NCBI GenBank assembly: GCA_012934845.2
Contig: WNNJ02003689.1
Coordinates: 1 to 64,000, forward strand
Length of the DNA stretch: 64,000 bases
Direction of reading: 5' to 3'
Origin: Pomphorhynchus laevis
Taxonomy: Eukaryota; Acanthocephala; Palaeacanthocephala; Echinorhynchida; Pomphorhynchidae
Positions 11,535-22,592 of this stretch are shown here, one piece after another (within the stretch, counting starts at the first letter, position 1; the number at the start of each line of letters is the position of its first letter). Below the pieces are notes generated by a model. It did not search any database, was not told the DNA's origin, and saw nothing but the letters and a program-made list of their open reading frames with translations. A program made the translations under genes and the position numbers.

Positions 11535-11855
11535 ATGCATTCTAGCTACGCTATGCATGCTGCTGCCGATGCCGGAGAGGTGGCCGGACTCGCCGAAACA
11601 CGAAAAACCACAAAGTATGCATACATCGACCAGCGAATATACGAATTTCAGCATATTGCGGTCAAAACATTCGATGCATATGGCCCATCAACAAAAGCCT
11701 TTATCGCATGCCTGACCGGCATGCTGAAGAGAAAAACAGGCCGCGCAAAAGCAGGTAGCTATCTGATCCAGCGGCTGATCGTATCTGTTCAGCAAAGAAA
11801 ATGCTTTGCGTTGTGGATGCGATGGCGGAAAAAATTATTGGTCAATTTTATTTGA
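11535..11855 (+). pseudogene. Possible C-terminal piece of a LINE ORF2 (RLE-type group)
   Basis: The 106-residue frame contains YEFQHIAVKTFDAYGPSTK and SYLIQRLIVSVQQRKCFALW. This pattern (aromatic-rich, VET/KTFxxxGP, then a QRLxVxxQR segment) recurs at the extreme C-terminus of some invertebrate retrotransposon polyproteins. It is similar in style to the C-terminus of the RLE-type LINE at 49740-50440, but I cannot show common descent. No upstream RT sequence is present here. It could instead be an unrelated short frame. Confidence 0.3.
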
Positions 11856-12480
11856 CTTGTAATTTTTTTGAACATTGTATTTAAATTATGATAATTGTCA
11901 TAAATAAGAATATGTGAATATACTATAAAGATAATGTAAGATAATGAATTTGTAGCACAAAATACATGAACGATGTTATTTCGCTTTAGAATATGTCATA
12001 TTTGCAACATGTATTATTATGCTTGAAATTGTTAAGCATAAATCTCAACTGTTTGCGGAAATTAACGCATGTCATAAACTCTAATAGCGTTATTTAACAT
12101 ATAATTTTCGAACTTGACATTGTAAAATTGCTTTAGAGGTTTACGCATAGTCCTAAACTCAAAGTTAAATTATAGATGTTGTTTAGTAGAGTCGTGTAAT
12201 AAATCATAGGCATATTTATGCAATGATTATACGTTGATTTGTTACTTTGACAGATCATATGTATATTAAGATATCTAGCAATTATGTGCTATCAATTATT
12301 GCATATGATTACATTTTCTCATTGAAATAAAACGACAGGTTTGCGATTATTTTCATATTTAATGTTAATATTTATGTTCATTACCATGTTTAGCGTAGAA
12401 ATTGAATAAGATATGTTTGTTTTATCTTGGTTATTTTTTATTAGAGGATCGACCAACAAGTATGTATCACCAAATTTTAC
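11856..12480. other. AT-rich unassigned sequence
   Basis: No gene, tandem array or long inverted repeat is visible. Confidence 0.5.
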
Positions 12481-12600
12481 AGATCAGCTAACTTAATCTA
12501 CCTATTTAAATTAAAAATAAATTATAAAAATTAAAAATTAATTATTACATATAAATTAAAAATAAAGATAAATAATAATGATTTTATGAACAATATTGGT
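12481..12600 (-). repeat. PLE-B 3' structured repeat, outer end only
   Basis: The segment begins CAGATCAGCTAACTTAATCTA, a variant of the repeat's outer terminus (compare 7083 and 62700), and runs into degenerate AT-rich sequence. The folded core is absent. Confidence 0.45.
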
Positions 12601-12660
12601 TTATGAAATATTTTAGGAAATATTTATGTAATCAATATTTTATGTAATATTTTATGAATT

Positions 12661-13116
12661 TTTTTATTGCGAACCATCCCCGAGAATACAACATACTTTA
12701 TTTATTGTTAGATATTTGGACTGTACTCAGCAGTCCTTTTCAATTGTAGAACTTAAATAACCAGTAGAACTTAAAGAACCAGTAGTTCTTGTTTATACCT
12801 CTTTGTTTGGAAAGTTTGAAATATGTTTCCTACAATGGGAGGGAACGAATCCAACTGATCCTTAAAATTCCATCCACAAGATGTACACAAGAATGCGAGT
12901 AATAAACTGGCTAAACATCATGATAAGGTTACCAAAATGAAATCAACTATTACTGATAGAGCATAGATACAAATTAATCTTCTATTTTAGGATTGAAAAA
13001 ATTGTTGAGTACAGTCAAAATATCTAATTATAAATCAAGTCGTTTGTATACTCGGGGATGATTCGCTATAAAAAAGTTAAATTTGACCTAAAAGCAATTT
13101 TCTATTTTTTGAAATA
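12661..13116. mobile_element. Inverted-ended PLE-tail element, longer relative of 877-1044
   Basis: Arms of about 85 bp lie at 12663-12748 and, inverted, 12986-13072. They share GCGAACCATCCCCGAG, then a GGACTGTACTCAGCAGTCC hairpin region. About 240 bp between the arms is unassigned. ATGAACAATATTGGTTT occurs on both sides (12586 and 13116) and may be a target duplication, but one copy resembles PLE-B coding sequence, so this is uncertain. Confidence 0.5.
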
Positions 13117-13450
13117 TGAACAATATTGGTTTTGTTAAGAATAAGGCTTTCTGGATAAATGTGTTCACTAATTGAATAAAAATTGCTAGAATCAAATACA
13201 CATATATCATCAATGTATCGAAACATATATTTCATATATTTATATTGTTTAGATTTAGTTTTTACACAGTTATGAACAAATTCTTATTCTATAAAGCTTA
13301 AAAACAAGTCAGCTATAATTGGGCTACTGTTAACTTACATTGGAACACCTTTTATTTGTCACATTTTATTAAATCACCTTTTAAATAATTTTGATTGATT
13401 AAATTGTTTAAGGATTATGTTAATTCAATTTAATTTATATATTAATTTGT
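13110..13450 (-). pseudogene. PLE-B reverse transcriptase fragment (minus)
   Basis: The sequence aligns base by base with 25565-25810 and carries the reversed YIDDICVF region and the GVPM-equivalent segment in altered form. It stands next to a plus-strand copy of the same region (13550-14100), so the two form an inverted pair. Broken. Confidence 0.7.
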
Positions 13451-13549
13451 AACATTGTATTTTGATGTTTGCTTTGACTAATAACTATGCGCCCTCATTT
13501 AATTCATATATTCTAATGATGCATTTAATATTCTTGATGGTTTATATTT

Positions 13550-14125
13550 CACATCTTTTTAAGCTTTATAGAATTTGAATTTGTTCATGACTGTGTAAAA
13601 AATAAATCTAAATTATATAAAGATATTAAATATACGTTTCGATGTATTGATGATATATGTGTATTTAACTTTAATAATTTTTATTGAATAAGTAAACAAA
13701 TTTATCCATGTATTTATTTATTCTTAATAATTTATTTATTCTTAATAAAGTCAATATTAATGATCAAGAAGGTATATATCTAGATATAAACATTATATAA
13801 ACATAAATTAAAACTACTTTTAATTTATTTCGTAAAGATGACATATAAATTAATAAGAATCATTTTTGCATTAGCATTCATGCATACCAAATAATATTTA
13901 ATATAATATAATAAAATTTTAAGAATTGTCATAATATGTAATGATATTAGCTTACTTCGACATCATTTTAAATTCGATTAATATAAAAATAAAATTAAAG
14001 AGAAAATAGTAAAATATATAAATCAACACGATAATATTAAAAATAAATTTAAACTCTTAGCGGAAATTTATTATGGATGAATAATAAATAATATACTTGG
14101 TATTAGAATAAAATTAGGTCCCACC
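13550..14125 (+). pseudogene. PLE-B reverse transcriptase fragment (plus) with repeat start
   Basis: Plus-strand translation recovers FIEFEFVHDCVKN, a CIDDICVFNFNNF version of the catalytic box, and the downstream thumb to the KFKLL ending, followed by the beginning of the 3' repeat (GGATGAATAATAAATAATAT). It is the mirror partner of 13110-13450. Many breaks. Confidence 0.65.
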
Positions 14126-15360
14126 TGACTATCTTCAGAATACGTTTGAGTCTATCTAAATAAGCTTTCGCTGACCAATTCACCGTAAATGTGAATTGGA
14201 GTGGTTGAAGCTGCAAAATAAAGGAGTACAGAGAGTGTTAGTCTCTTAAGTTTCTTTTGGTGGCAGGGGCGTCATGAAAGACTACCACCTGCGATTTGTT
14301 GGAGTTTAAAATAAGAGACTGGATGAGGATAACTGATTTTTTAATTTTAAAAAGAAACGGCTGATGTTCGAGACTACATTTTTGCACCTGCGTCCAGAAA
14401 ACAGGAATGTGGTATCATCAGCGTATACCCATAGATGTTGATCGCGTTTAAATTTTGTGTAAAGTATAATAGAGGCAACAAGATACAAGATTGGAGAAAG
14501 TGGGGAATCTTCTTTCGAGAGAACTTGCCTGGCAGAAGTAGAGAGATTGGGGAGACGGAGCAAATATGCTAAAGTCTTGAGTTTTGTCGGAGTGGGTCTG
14601 AAAATACGACCTTTATAGGTTGTAGAAAGCAATGCGGTGGCTTGCGAGATGAGGTAGGAATTAAATTCGGTTAAACTCTCATTATCGATTAGGGGAAACG
14701 TTGGATAGCTGCTTGAAAGAAAGCCACTCTGATAGGGTCAAAGTGGAATCTATTTCGAAGCAGCGCATCTTCTTCTATCCGCCAGCGAATTAGGTCATGT
14801 GAGGTAGACAGATGTTGTAGCAACTGCTCAGTACAGAAGGGTTTAAAAACCACCTCTCATGAAGCAGTAATAAGTCGAGGAGTGAATTCGTAGAAGTGCA
14901 ATGAAAGGTGGGGGAAGGTGATTTATGTATAAGATAACCGTTTTTGGCTCTGCGGAGTACTGCATTGATCCAACGACTAGTTCTGTCGTTGAAGTCTCCT
15001 ATTATTATGTCGTAACCGCTGGCAATAATCCTATCATGGAGGTCTTGGTTCTTGTAAATCTTCTCTGGACGGATGTAGGCATTGGCTAGACTGAGGTGTT
15101 TACCGTTCTTACTGAGTAATACTACTAAACAAGAAAGGGCTGGAGAAGAATAATCTAAAAGTAGGGATAATCTTAAAGAGCATTTAACTAAGATCAAGAG
15201 TCCTTTAGATAATGAGAAGTTAGGAGGGGTTATCTACGGAGTATAGTGGGAACAAATGTGCTTAGGGATCAATTGAGTAATGTCCTGGGGGATACGGATA
15301 GATCGCGTCTCCTGAAGGACTATAACATCTGCATCTCTACCAGATAGAAGTCTACAGACA
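14126..15360 (-). pseudogene. LINE-A2 ORF2 with an internal deletion
   Basis: The endonuclease part is at 14790-15350 (SGRDADVIVLQETRSIRIPQD, ANAYIRPEKIY, IIIGDFNDRTSRWINA). The linker follows, and 14306-14632 fuses the linker end RQVLSKE in frame to the RT segment SPLSPILYLVASI...VYADDTTFLFSGRR. The first half of the RT, including the Asp of motif A, is therefore deleted while YADD survives. An in-frame deletion suggests a deleted subfamily or chance; there is no evidence for activity. Confidence 0.85.
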
Positions 15361-16040
15361 CCACAGGTCTTCGCGTCAACACAGCTGGAACCCCAATACC
15401 CCCACTTGTGACATACATTGCAATGTGGGTATGTGAGGTCATCAGAGTCAAGTACAGTTAATCACAGATTATAACCCAGGAACGGGTTACAGGCCAAGTT
15501 GACCAACACGTCCCCATGGTCAGCTGAAGTGGTACAGAACGCTATGGGAAGCGCCGTCCCACTTTTACTTGTAACTGTCCTAACAGAAGAAAGATTGAAT
15601 GTCGTCTTTAGGGCAACCATGTCACTTTCCTCTAGATGAGGCGGAAAATTATTAACCTTGAGCGAGGTTAGCATCGGCTTGAATTGAATGTTACCCAAAT
15701 GAGAGAGATTCTCCTTGAAGTATTTCATATATTCTATGCCCAAGTGACCAGAAGTAAAGGAAATCTTAACCTCTGTCTCAAATATCTTGACTGCGCTGAA
15801 AGGAACTTGGTTGTTGTAGTTAGAGAAAAATTTTTTTAGGAATATACTAAATAATTTATGCCTCTCTAGATACTCCTTGAGGGTAATTATTGTTAGATTT
15901 TTAAATTTAGGGATGAGGGAAACACCCCCGCACCCGGCGAAATAACAGTTGAAATTGTAATAACCTTGAAGTCCGTATTAGCGGAATAAGTTTTTTTACC
16001 TTTTTCTGTATCTAAATTGCTTGAAAAACTTGTTTTTGAA
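15361..16040 (-). pseudogene. LINE-A2 ORF1, truncated after the first zinc knuckle
   Basis: The frame 15462-15743 (SHLGNIQFKPMLTSLKVNNF, NPFLGYNL) and its upstream continuation match the RRM-like half of LINE-A ORF1. Downstream, DLTYPHCNVCHKWGYWGSSC is knuckle 1, with Tyr in place of its His. At CGVC of knuckle 2 the sequence jumps directly to LLSGRDADVIV of the ORF2 endonuclease. ORF1's end and ORF2's start are therefore missing. Confidence 0.8.
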
Positions 16041-16089
16041 AAAGAAAAAATAGGAAATCGACAAGAGTGAGAAACAGTTTTTTTTGCTA

Positions 16090-16185
16090 ACTAATAGACG
16101 CGCGCACATAAAAGCTAAGCACGGATGTTGTAGTACAACATGCTCTATCGCATGGAACAAATGACTGTTTCACTTATCAACTAAT
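16090..16185 (+). pseudogene. GIY-YIG endonuclease remnant of a PLE
   Basis: The stretch is nearly identical to 26830-26920 and gives the end of a GIY-YIG-like domain (RAHIKA, then VVQHALSHGTNDCFTYQ in the next frame). No RT is attached on the left; LINE-A2 ORF1 ends just before it. Confidence 0.5.
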
Positions 16186-16189
16186 TGAG

Positions 16190-16795
16190 ATAGTAAAAAG
16201 TGAGAAGCTACGCAAATACCATGAGAGATACTGATTGCAACAATTATGTACAGATATGGCCCCAGGTGTAAATACAGAGAGAAATTTTAAATGGAGAGTC
16301 GTTACATAAGTATTTTATTTTTAGCTCTTTATCAATTTACGAAAACGGTTATTGTACTGCAGATTTGAACATTTTCCTGATTTTGAGAAAGCTGCAAGGT
16401 GAAACGCTAATTGAATAAAATTATCTCTGTATATATGTTGGTAGATATCAGAAATTCTGATTCATAAATATACATTTTGGTCTTAATTTCTGATCCCAAC
16501 CAGAAATTAAATATAAATTTACTAAAATTTATATCATTATATATGCATGGTATACAGTGAGATCCTTCCGATGACAGAGAAATCTAGATTATGTACTCAT
16601 GTACATTTTTTGTCATTCTGCTACTACAATAACCTGAGTCTAAAAGGTTTCGAATTAAAAAAGTTTATGCGTTACAAAAAAGTTCAATAGCGATACTGAA
16701 TACAAGGCTTTGATGTCGAAATTTAATTTAATCAAGAGACGAAGCGACATATATATTCTTCTGAATGTGTTAAATACTACGGAAAATGGCTAACA
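16190..16795. other. Unassigned AT-rich sequence
   Basis: No coding region or repeat is recognised. GATCAGAAATT-type inverted words occur near 16470-16510 but are short. Confidence 0.45.
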
Positions 16796-16799
16796 GTAA

Positions 16800-18540
16800 T
16801 GGTATTTAACGTTATATCGATATAAAGACAAGAACCAACAGAATAAGGCAAAACAGGCAGGTAAATTAGATAATCGACACGTGTCAGGAGCTTAAGTATT
16901 ACGATACGAATGGCATGCTAACAGACGGCGCCGTGAAAATAAATATCGCAACATTTACTATTATGATGAGGATAAATTTGTAAATTTAACCGAATAACAA
17001 CTTACAGCGGATGAAACGAATATCCTCAACCTGGGATTGAATTTGGCAATAACACCAACAGAATTCATAAGAAACGACTTAAACATAGGTCTAAAGAAGC
17101 TACCATTCAGTATGACACACACAGTGATCGCGAAATTTAAAATCAAGCAATAAATTACGTTGGAAAAGGATTATTTGAAAAGTATTAAAATGTTTAATGT
17201 TGTAACACAGGTAGATCGAACATAAACGCAAATATGAAGAGAGCACTACAAGATCTAAGACGAAAATATGATATAATAAAAAGAGCTGACAAAGGTCAGG
17301 AGGCAGTGTTATGGGACAAGGAGGATTACAGATCAGAATGTTTGAGACAACTACAAAGTAGCAATTACCAAATTAGTAACGAACACGAATTACATAACGC
17401 AAGGAAACAAATACTTAAGTTAGTTAATAAATACATAGCACTAAAACGCCTTGACCCAAATGCATATACTGAACTGATACCATCAACAACTAAACCTAGA
17501 CTGTTTTACGCGTTACCGAAGATACACAATTATAAACATCCATGTCCAGGACGTCAAATAGTTAGTACAAGCGGTAGCATAACGGAATTGCTAAGCAAAA
17601 ATGTAGATTTGATCATTAAGCCTATTGTAAAAGAAGTGCAATCATACGTCGAATCTTCTGCGGGATTCATCGATCGACTAAATTCTGCTAAAATGAAATC
17701 GATAATGATTCAATAATGGTTACTATCAATGTGGAAGCGTTATATACATCCATTGATCATGAATGTGAAATAAACGCTGTAGTTCAATGTATGAGAAATC
17801 ACAATTGGAGGAATAACAAAATTAATTTTGTAACAGATGCAATTGAGATAGTTCTGAAGAATAATATATTTCAATTTGATTGCCAGCTATACCGGCAGTT
17901 AAAAGGATGGCGCTATGGGCACTCCCATGGCGCCATCCTACGCGATTCTATTTATGCATGTGTTTGAACAACGCACGCTTACGACATTAACGAATCAACC
18001 TATACAATATACTCGGTATATTTACGACATATTTTGCTTATGTAAAAATACTAATAATGCTCAAGAGCTCATGGACACATTCCAACACACATGCCAACTA
18101 CGATTCACAAGAGAGATCGACAAGAGTGTGTCATTTTTAGATATCAAGATATCCCTAAACGGGCAAAAGGTAGAAACGGAATTGTATAGGAAAGATACAC
18201 ATAAACACATGTATTTGCACTCAACCAGCTGTCATCCACAATGCGTAAAAAGAAATTTAATAAAGAACGAAACACGTCGAATTGATCGGATATGCTCAAA
18301 CACAAGTAGAGGAAATGAAGAATTACAAAATTTTAAGATTCAACTACAAAAAAGGCTATGTTATGAAAACTATACAAGTACTAATGAAAAACTTTGAATG
18401 ATGATCGGCAAAAGTTAAATAACGATACTGTATATAGACCTACAATAGTCGTGGATTACTGCAAACCATTAGCATTAATTAACAAAATATTTACTTTGTT
18501 ATCTACAAATGCTAATACGACATTTCATTTCAACTACAAT
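16800..18540 (+). pseudogene. PLE-C: Penelope-like reverse transcriptase
   Basis: The N-terminal part (about 16975-17160) gives ILNLGLNLAITPTEFI, a typical PLE pre-RT motif. RADKGQEAVLW, FYALPKIHNYKHPCPGRQIV (17234-17716), the motif-A region INVEALYTSI with Glu at the Asp position, MGTPMAPSYAILF and RYIYDIFCL follow (17915-18397). The last has YIYDI where catalytic YIDDI is expected. The thumb runs to about 18400. No GIY-YIG domain follows before LINE-A3 begins at 18560, so the copy lacks its nuclease. It is broken in several places and is distinct from PLE-A in sequence. Confidence 0.85.
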
Positions 18541-18559
18541 TAAGTCAAAATATACTATA

Positions 18560-21149
18560 GATAAGATAAGATAAGGATTTTCTTAAACAAAACTCGTAAC
18601 CGATAAAAAACGTGTTACACAGAACAAAACATGCAAGAGAAGACAAAAATAATATCAATTCGTTAATCATTCAATCTTCTATTTATTCTACGGCCTCAGG
18701 TCCAGCGGGATCTGAGCCCTCCAGCTAATCCAACACGCCGCTCTTCGACTGAACCACCCGGGGTCTATCACCCCCCGAAGAATCCAATCTAGGCGGACTA
18801 TGCGCGGTAATCGCGATATGAGGAGCTTGAGAAACCTTAGTCTTTGCTCTGGAGGACGTCCTCTCGAAAAGAAGACTAATCCCGAGATAGCCCAAGTACC
18901 CCAGAGGCGCACTTGGGTTTTCCCATTCAACGACAGATGCTGAGCCCGTTTCAGGGCCCACCTAGCTTTCTTCAGGATACGTTTAAGTCTATCCAGGTCA
19001 GCTTTCACCGAGCAGTTTACCGTAACAGTGAACCCCAGGTATTTTACTCGACTTGTGAAGGTAGGGAGTGGTTGATTAGTCAATATAGAAGATAGAGCTG
19101 AGAGTGCTAGTCTCTTTAATTTTTTCTTTGTCGCAGGGGTGCCATGAAAGACAAATACCTGCGATTTGGATGAATTTAAAATAAGATTGGATAGGGTCAG
19201 CTGGTCTGTTAATCTTAAAAAGAAACGGCTGATGTCCGAAGCGACATCTTTGCACCTGCGTCCAGAGAACAGGGCCGTGGTATCATCAGCGTATACCACT
19301 AGATGTTGATCACGTTTAAAATTCTTGAATAGTACAATGGAGGCAGCAAGAAATAAGATAGGAGAAAGTGGGGATCCTTGGGGCACACCTGTAATAGGGT
19401 AGAACTGACACGCATCAGGGTCGTTTTCATAGTAGAACCTCTTGGTAAACAGTAATATCTCCACCCTCTTAACAATTCTCGCTGGCAACCCGAGGGACCT
19501 GAGAGAGGAGATAACAAAGGGAATGGAAATGCGGTCAAATGCAGCAGAAAAGTCAAGGAAAACAGCCACAGCTAGTTGATGGCTATTATCCCTACAAAAC
19601 TGATGCACTTCACCTATTGCTGAATGAACCGAGCGTCCCTTGACAAACCCGTGAAAACTCGGTGGGATCAAATTACGCCTACTTAAATGGTCGCGGATTC
19701 TACGCGCAAGCGCTTTTTAGTAGATGGAGATGAGGGAGTTTTGAATCGAAATGGGACACAGATCTTTGGGACATGAAACCGGACTATGCGTTGGTAAGAA
19801 AATTCTACGACTAATATTGATGCCGGCTACATCGGATGGTGAGGCTTAAAGCATTGTGACGGCCACTTCTCTTCTTTGATCAGCTGACAAAAGCTGACAG
19901 ACTCGAGAAGATAGTGGAGCGACGGATTTTGAGGTGCCCGGAAGTGGCCCCCAGGAGTTAAGGATATCTGTAACAGATAAGTCCCTGCTCATGAAGTCAC
20001 CCCAAGGTGGGATTGGTTGGGGAGATTAAGTGGCTCCATAATTATGTAGGGATAGTGACTCCTTCAAAACATTATCAAGGCCTATACTACCAATCCAACT
20101 CAAAGCTCTATCCTTCCAACAGGCAAACTTCTCCTTCTTGAATATCTTCCAGAAGGAAGACTAAGAAGGGTTAAGGTGAGCGATGTTCGCCCTATCCCTG
20201 CTCAGCTGGAACCTATATCTAGTGCTCCAGTATTCATTCGAGATGGCCTGCCTGGCGGAAACAGAGACATTGGGAAGACAATGTCTCATTTTAGCCAAAA
20301 CCTTGAGTTTTGTTGGAGTGGGATTGTAAATATGACCTTTATAGGTAGTCGAAAGAAACGCGGTAGCTTGCGAGGAGAGGAAGGAATTAAATTCGGTCAA
20401 ATTCTCATTACCAATTCTGGGGAAGAGTTGGATAGCCGCCTGAAAGAAAGCCACTCTGATGGGATCAAAGTGAAACCTCCTTCTAAGCAACGTATCTTCC
20501 TCTATCCGCCAACGAATTAGGTCATGAGAGATGGTCTGTTTTTGGCGCGACTGCTCAGTACAGATGGGTTTCAACAACAACATCTTATGAAGCAGTAATA
20601 TGTCAGGAGAGAATTAGTTGTTGAGCAATGAAAAGTTGGGGACGGTGGTTTGTGAATAAGGTAATCGTTCCTGGCTCTGCGGAGTGCTGCATTAATCCAA
20701 CGACCAGTTCTGTCGTTGAAGTCACCGAGTAACATGTCATAGCCACTACCCAAAATACGGTCCAGGAGATCACGGTTCTTGTGAATTTCCCCTGGCCTAA
20801 TATAGATATTAGCTATGCTGATACGTTTACCATTCTTACAAAGTGAAACAGCTAAACAAGACAGGGCTGGACAAGAATAGTTTAAAAGAATGGATGATCT
20901 TAAGAAGCATTTAACTAGGGTTAAAAGACCTTGATATGAAGAGGCGTGAGGAGGGGTTATGTACGGGGTGAAGTGGGTGTAAATATGCTTGGGGATAAAT
21001 CGAGTAATGTCCTGGGGGATACGGATAGACCGCGTCTCCTGAAAAACTATAACATCCGCATCTCTACCAGATAGAAGGCTAAGGGCAGAAGCACCTCCCG
21101 AATTCCACTGAAGTATATTCAGTGAAAAAGGCTCTTGACTACTTTGCAT
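18560..21149 (-). pseudogene. LINE-A3 ORF2: APE endonuclease and reverse transcriptase
   Basis: ORF2 begins MQSSQEPFSLNILQWNSGGA (21149). The APE domain has DADVIVFQETR and LLGDFNDRTGRWINA. The linker holds LSTTYKGHIYNPTPTKLKVL. The RT (18688-19671) has FVKGRSVHSAIGEVHQF, LDFSAAFDRISIPFVI, GVPQGSPLSPILFLAAS and VVYADDTTALFSGRR, with both catalytic motifs intact, and ends AQIPLDLRP without a recognisable RNase H. The frame shifts near 20610 and has further breaks at 19700-20160, so it is not a single open frame. The 3' end carries an ATAAG-type tandem tail (18561-18575 on the plus strand). ORF1 lies just upstream. Clade is jockey/I-like by motif, not by tree. Confidence 0.9.
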
Positions 21150-21183
21150 TGTGTTACGACAGCTGGAGTGGGATGCCTACCTC

Positions 21184-22506
21184 CTAGCAGAAACTAGGAG
21201 AGAGAAAGTTGCCCTTCTCACTCCAGTGAGAAGTGTCTTCTCCAGCCCTACCAGGAGAAGACACTTGCCCACCGGCATTATCTTCATCTCCCTTTGAGGC
21301 CAACAACTCCCAACATATATCATCTTTCTTTACCAACTTCAAGGAAGCCAACTTTTGTTTAGAAGATGATCTCTTCTTAGAACGGGGGGCTCTCTTTGAA
21401 GAGGTAAGAATCGTCGATGGAGGAGAACGGGACTCCTCGAATTTCGCTATCAGATGGTTCGTTAAGGCTCGAATCTCGTCTTTATATATCTGTAGTCTTG
21501 CGTCAACAATTTTGAAAATGTCGGTGTCCGACATACCATAACCGTTTGAATTGGATAAGCTGGCAGCGGCAAAGTGGGCCGGTTTGACCGGTGCCCCACA
21601 ATGCCTTAATTTGTATTCTTTGAAGATAGTACATCTTCTAGACCAGGCCGGGTGCTGACCACCACAATTGGAACACAGAGGGGGGAGAGAACATTTCCCC
21701 TCATGGACTTCGGAAGAGCTGCAAACCCCACACGTATGGGGCCTAGTACAGTTCGAGGACCAGTGCCCCCAGAGGTGGCACCCATTGCAATGGGGGTATG
21801 TTAAGTCATCAGCATCTACGATATTGAAAGAAAGATTGTACCCCAAAAAGGGGTTACATTTGCTTTTAGCCAGACATTCCGCCTGGTCGACTGCGGTAGA
21901 ACAGAATGCTATTGGTATAGCCTGGCCTTTCTTGCCCAGGATTGGGCGAATATTATGAATTTTGAACTCAGATGTGAGAGCAATGATATCTTCCTCCGTT
22001 GCGAAGGGCGGAAAATTATTAATTTTCAGAGTCGCCTGAATAGGCCTGTAAGTAGTTGACCCAAATTCTTTTAGGTGTGTTTCGAAAAATTCTAGGTACG
22101 ATGCTGCCAGATCTGGAGAGCTGAAAGAAACCCGGATTTCGGAATCTAAATATTTTATCGAATTAAATAGAATTCTCTTCTTATAAGAGCTTGTAAACTC
22201 TCTCAGAAAAATATTGAAAAGATTCTTCCTTTCAAATGGTTGAAGAAGTCTGATTATTACCAGATTCACCACTTTAGGCACAGGAGGGAGTTCTCCATCC
22301 GTGCTTGAGATTAAAAAATTAGACGAAATAGGACTAACCTTGTTTTCTTTGGCTTGAAAATTCGATGTTACATTGGAAATACCTGAGTTCCGTTCCATAT
22401 TAGCTTGATTTTGTAAGTTGTTTGAAGCACCGATGGTAAATTTTTTTACAATTTTTTCTGTCATTGGACTCCCATAATTTGTTATTATTGGTATCACCAG
22501 ACACAC
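21184..22506 (-). CDS. LINE-A3 ORF1: RNA-binding protein with three zinc knuckles
   Basis: This open frame of 440 residues has no internal stop. Residues 75-230 form an RRM-like region (NLVIIRLLQP, NIFLREFTSSYKKRILFNS, NNFPPF, NPFLGYNL). Three CCHC knuckles follow at about 240-253 (CNGCHLWGHWSSNC), 259-272 and 278-292 (CSNCGGQHPAWSRRC). A basic tail (SKRAPRSKKRSSSKQ) is near residue 375. The role is binding of the element's own RNA in a ribonucleoprotein. The start could be Met1 or Met15 (MTEKIV); Met15 is closer to where related copies align. An 18-bp insertion near the 3' end, absent from the second copy at 54408-55710, changes the C-terminus. Confidence 0.85.
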   Translation of the reverse strand: MCLVIPIITNYGSPMTEKIVKKFTIGASNNLQNQANMERNSGISNVTSNFQAKENKVSPISSNFLISSTDGELPPVPKVVNLVIIRLLQPFERKNLFNIFLREFTSSYKKRILFNSIKYLDSEIRVSFSSPDLAASYLEFFETHLKEFGSTTYRPIQATLKINNFPPFATEEDIIALTSEFKIHNIRPILGKKGQAIPIAFCSTAVDQAECLAKSKCNPFLGYNLSFNIVDADDLTYPHCNGCHLWGHWSSNCTRPHTCGVCSSSEVHEGKCSLPPLCSNCGGQHPAWSRRCTIFKEYKLRHCGAPVKPAHFAAASLSNSNGYGMSDTDIFKIVDARLQIYKDEIRALTNHLIAKFEESRSPPSTILTSSKRAPRSKKRSSSKQKLASLKLVKKDDICWELLASKGDEDNAGGQVSSPGRAGEDTSHWSEKGNFLSPSFC

Positions 22507-22592
22507 ATTGGCTTAAATTTTTTTGAGTTAACTGTCAGCGATATGAATTTCCAAAATGCATTCGTGATTTTCAAAATATAAGAATTTTAAAA
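22507..22592. promoter_or_regulatory. 86-bp spacer between divergent LINE-A elements
   Basis: The two LINE-A 5' ends face away from each other across this spacer, so any internal promoters of both elements must overlap here. No motif is recognised. Just inside both elements ATCGGTGCTTCAAACAACTT (with small differences) appears on opposite strands. The identical spacer recurs at 55711-55796. Confidence 0.3.

Noticed and set aside
11535-11855. Small host gene
   Set aside because: An open frame of 106 residues without introns, neighbours or a recognised domain other than a retrotransposon-like ending.
12586-13134. ATGAACAATATTGGTTT pair as a definite target duplication
   Set aside because: Part of the right copy is ordinary PLE-B coding sequence, so the left match could be microhomology or an older PLE-B remnant.
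18560-18576. ATAAG repeats as telomeric DNA
   Set aside because: Only about three short units at the 3' end of LINE-A elements, in line with a LINE tail; no long telomeric array is present.
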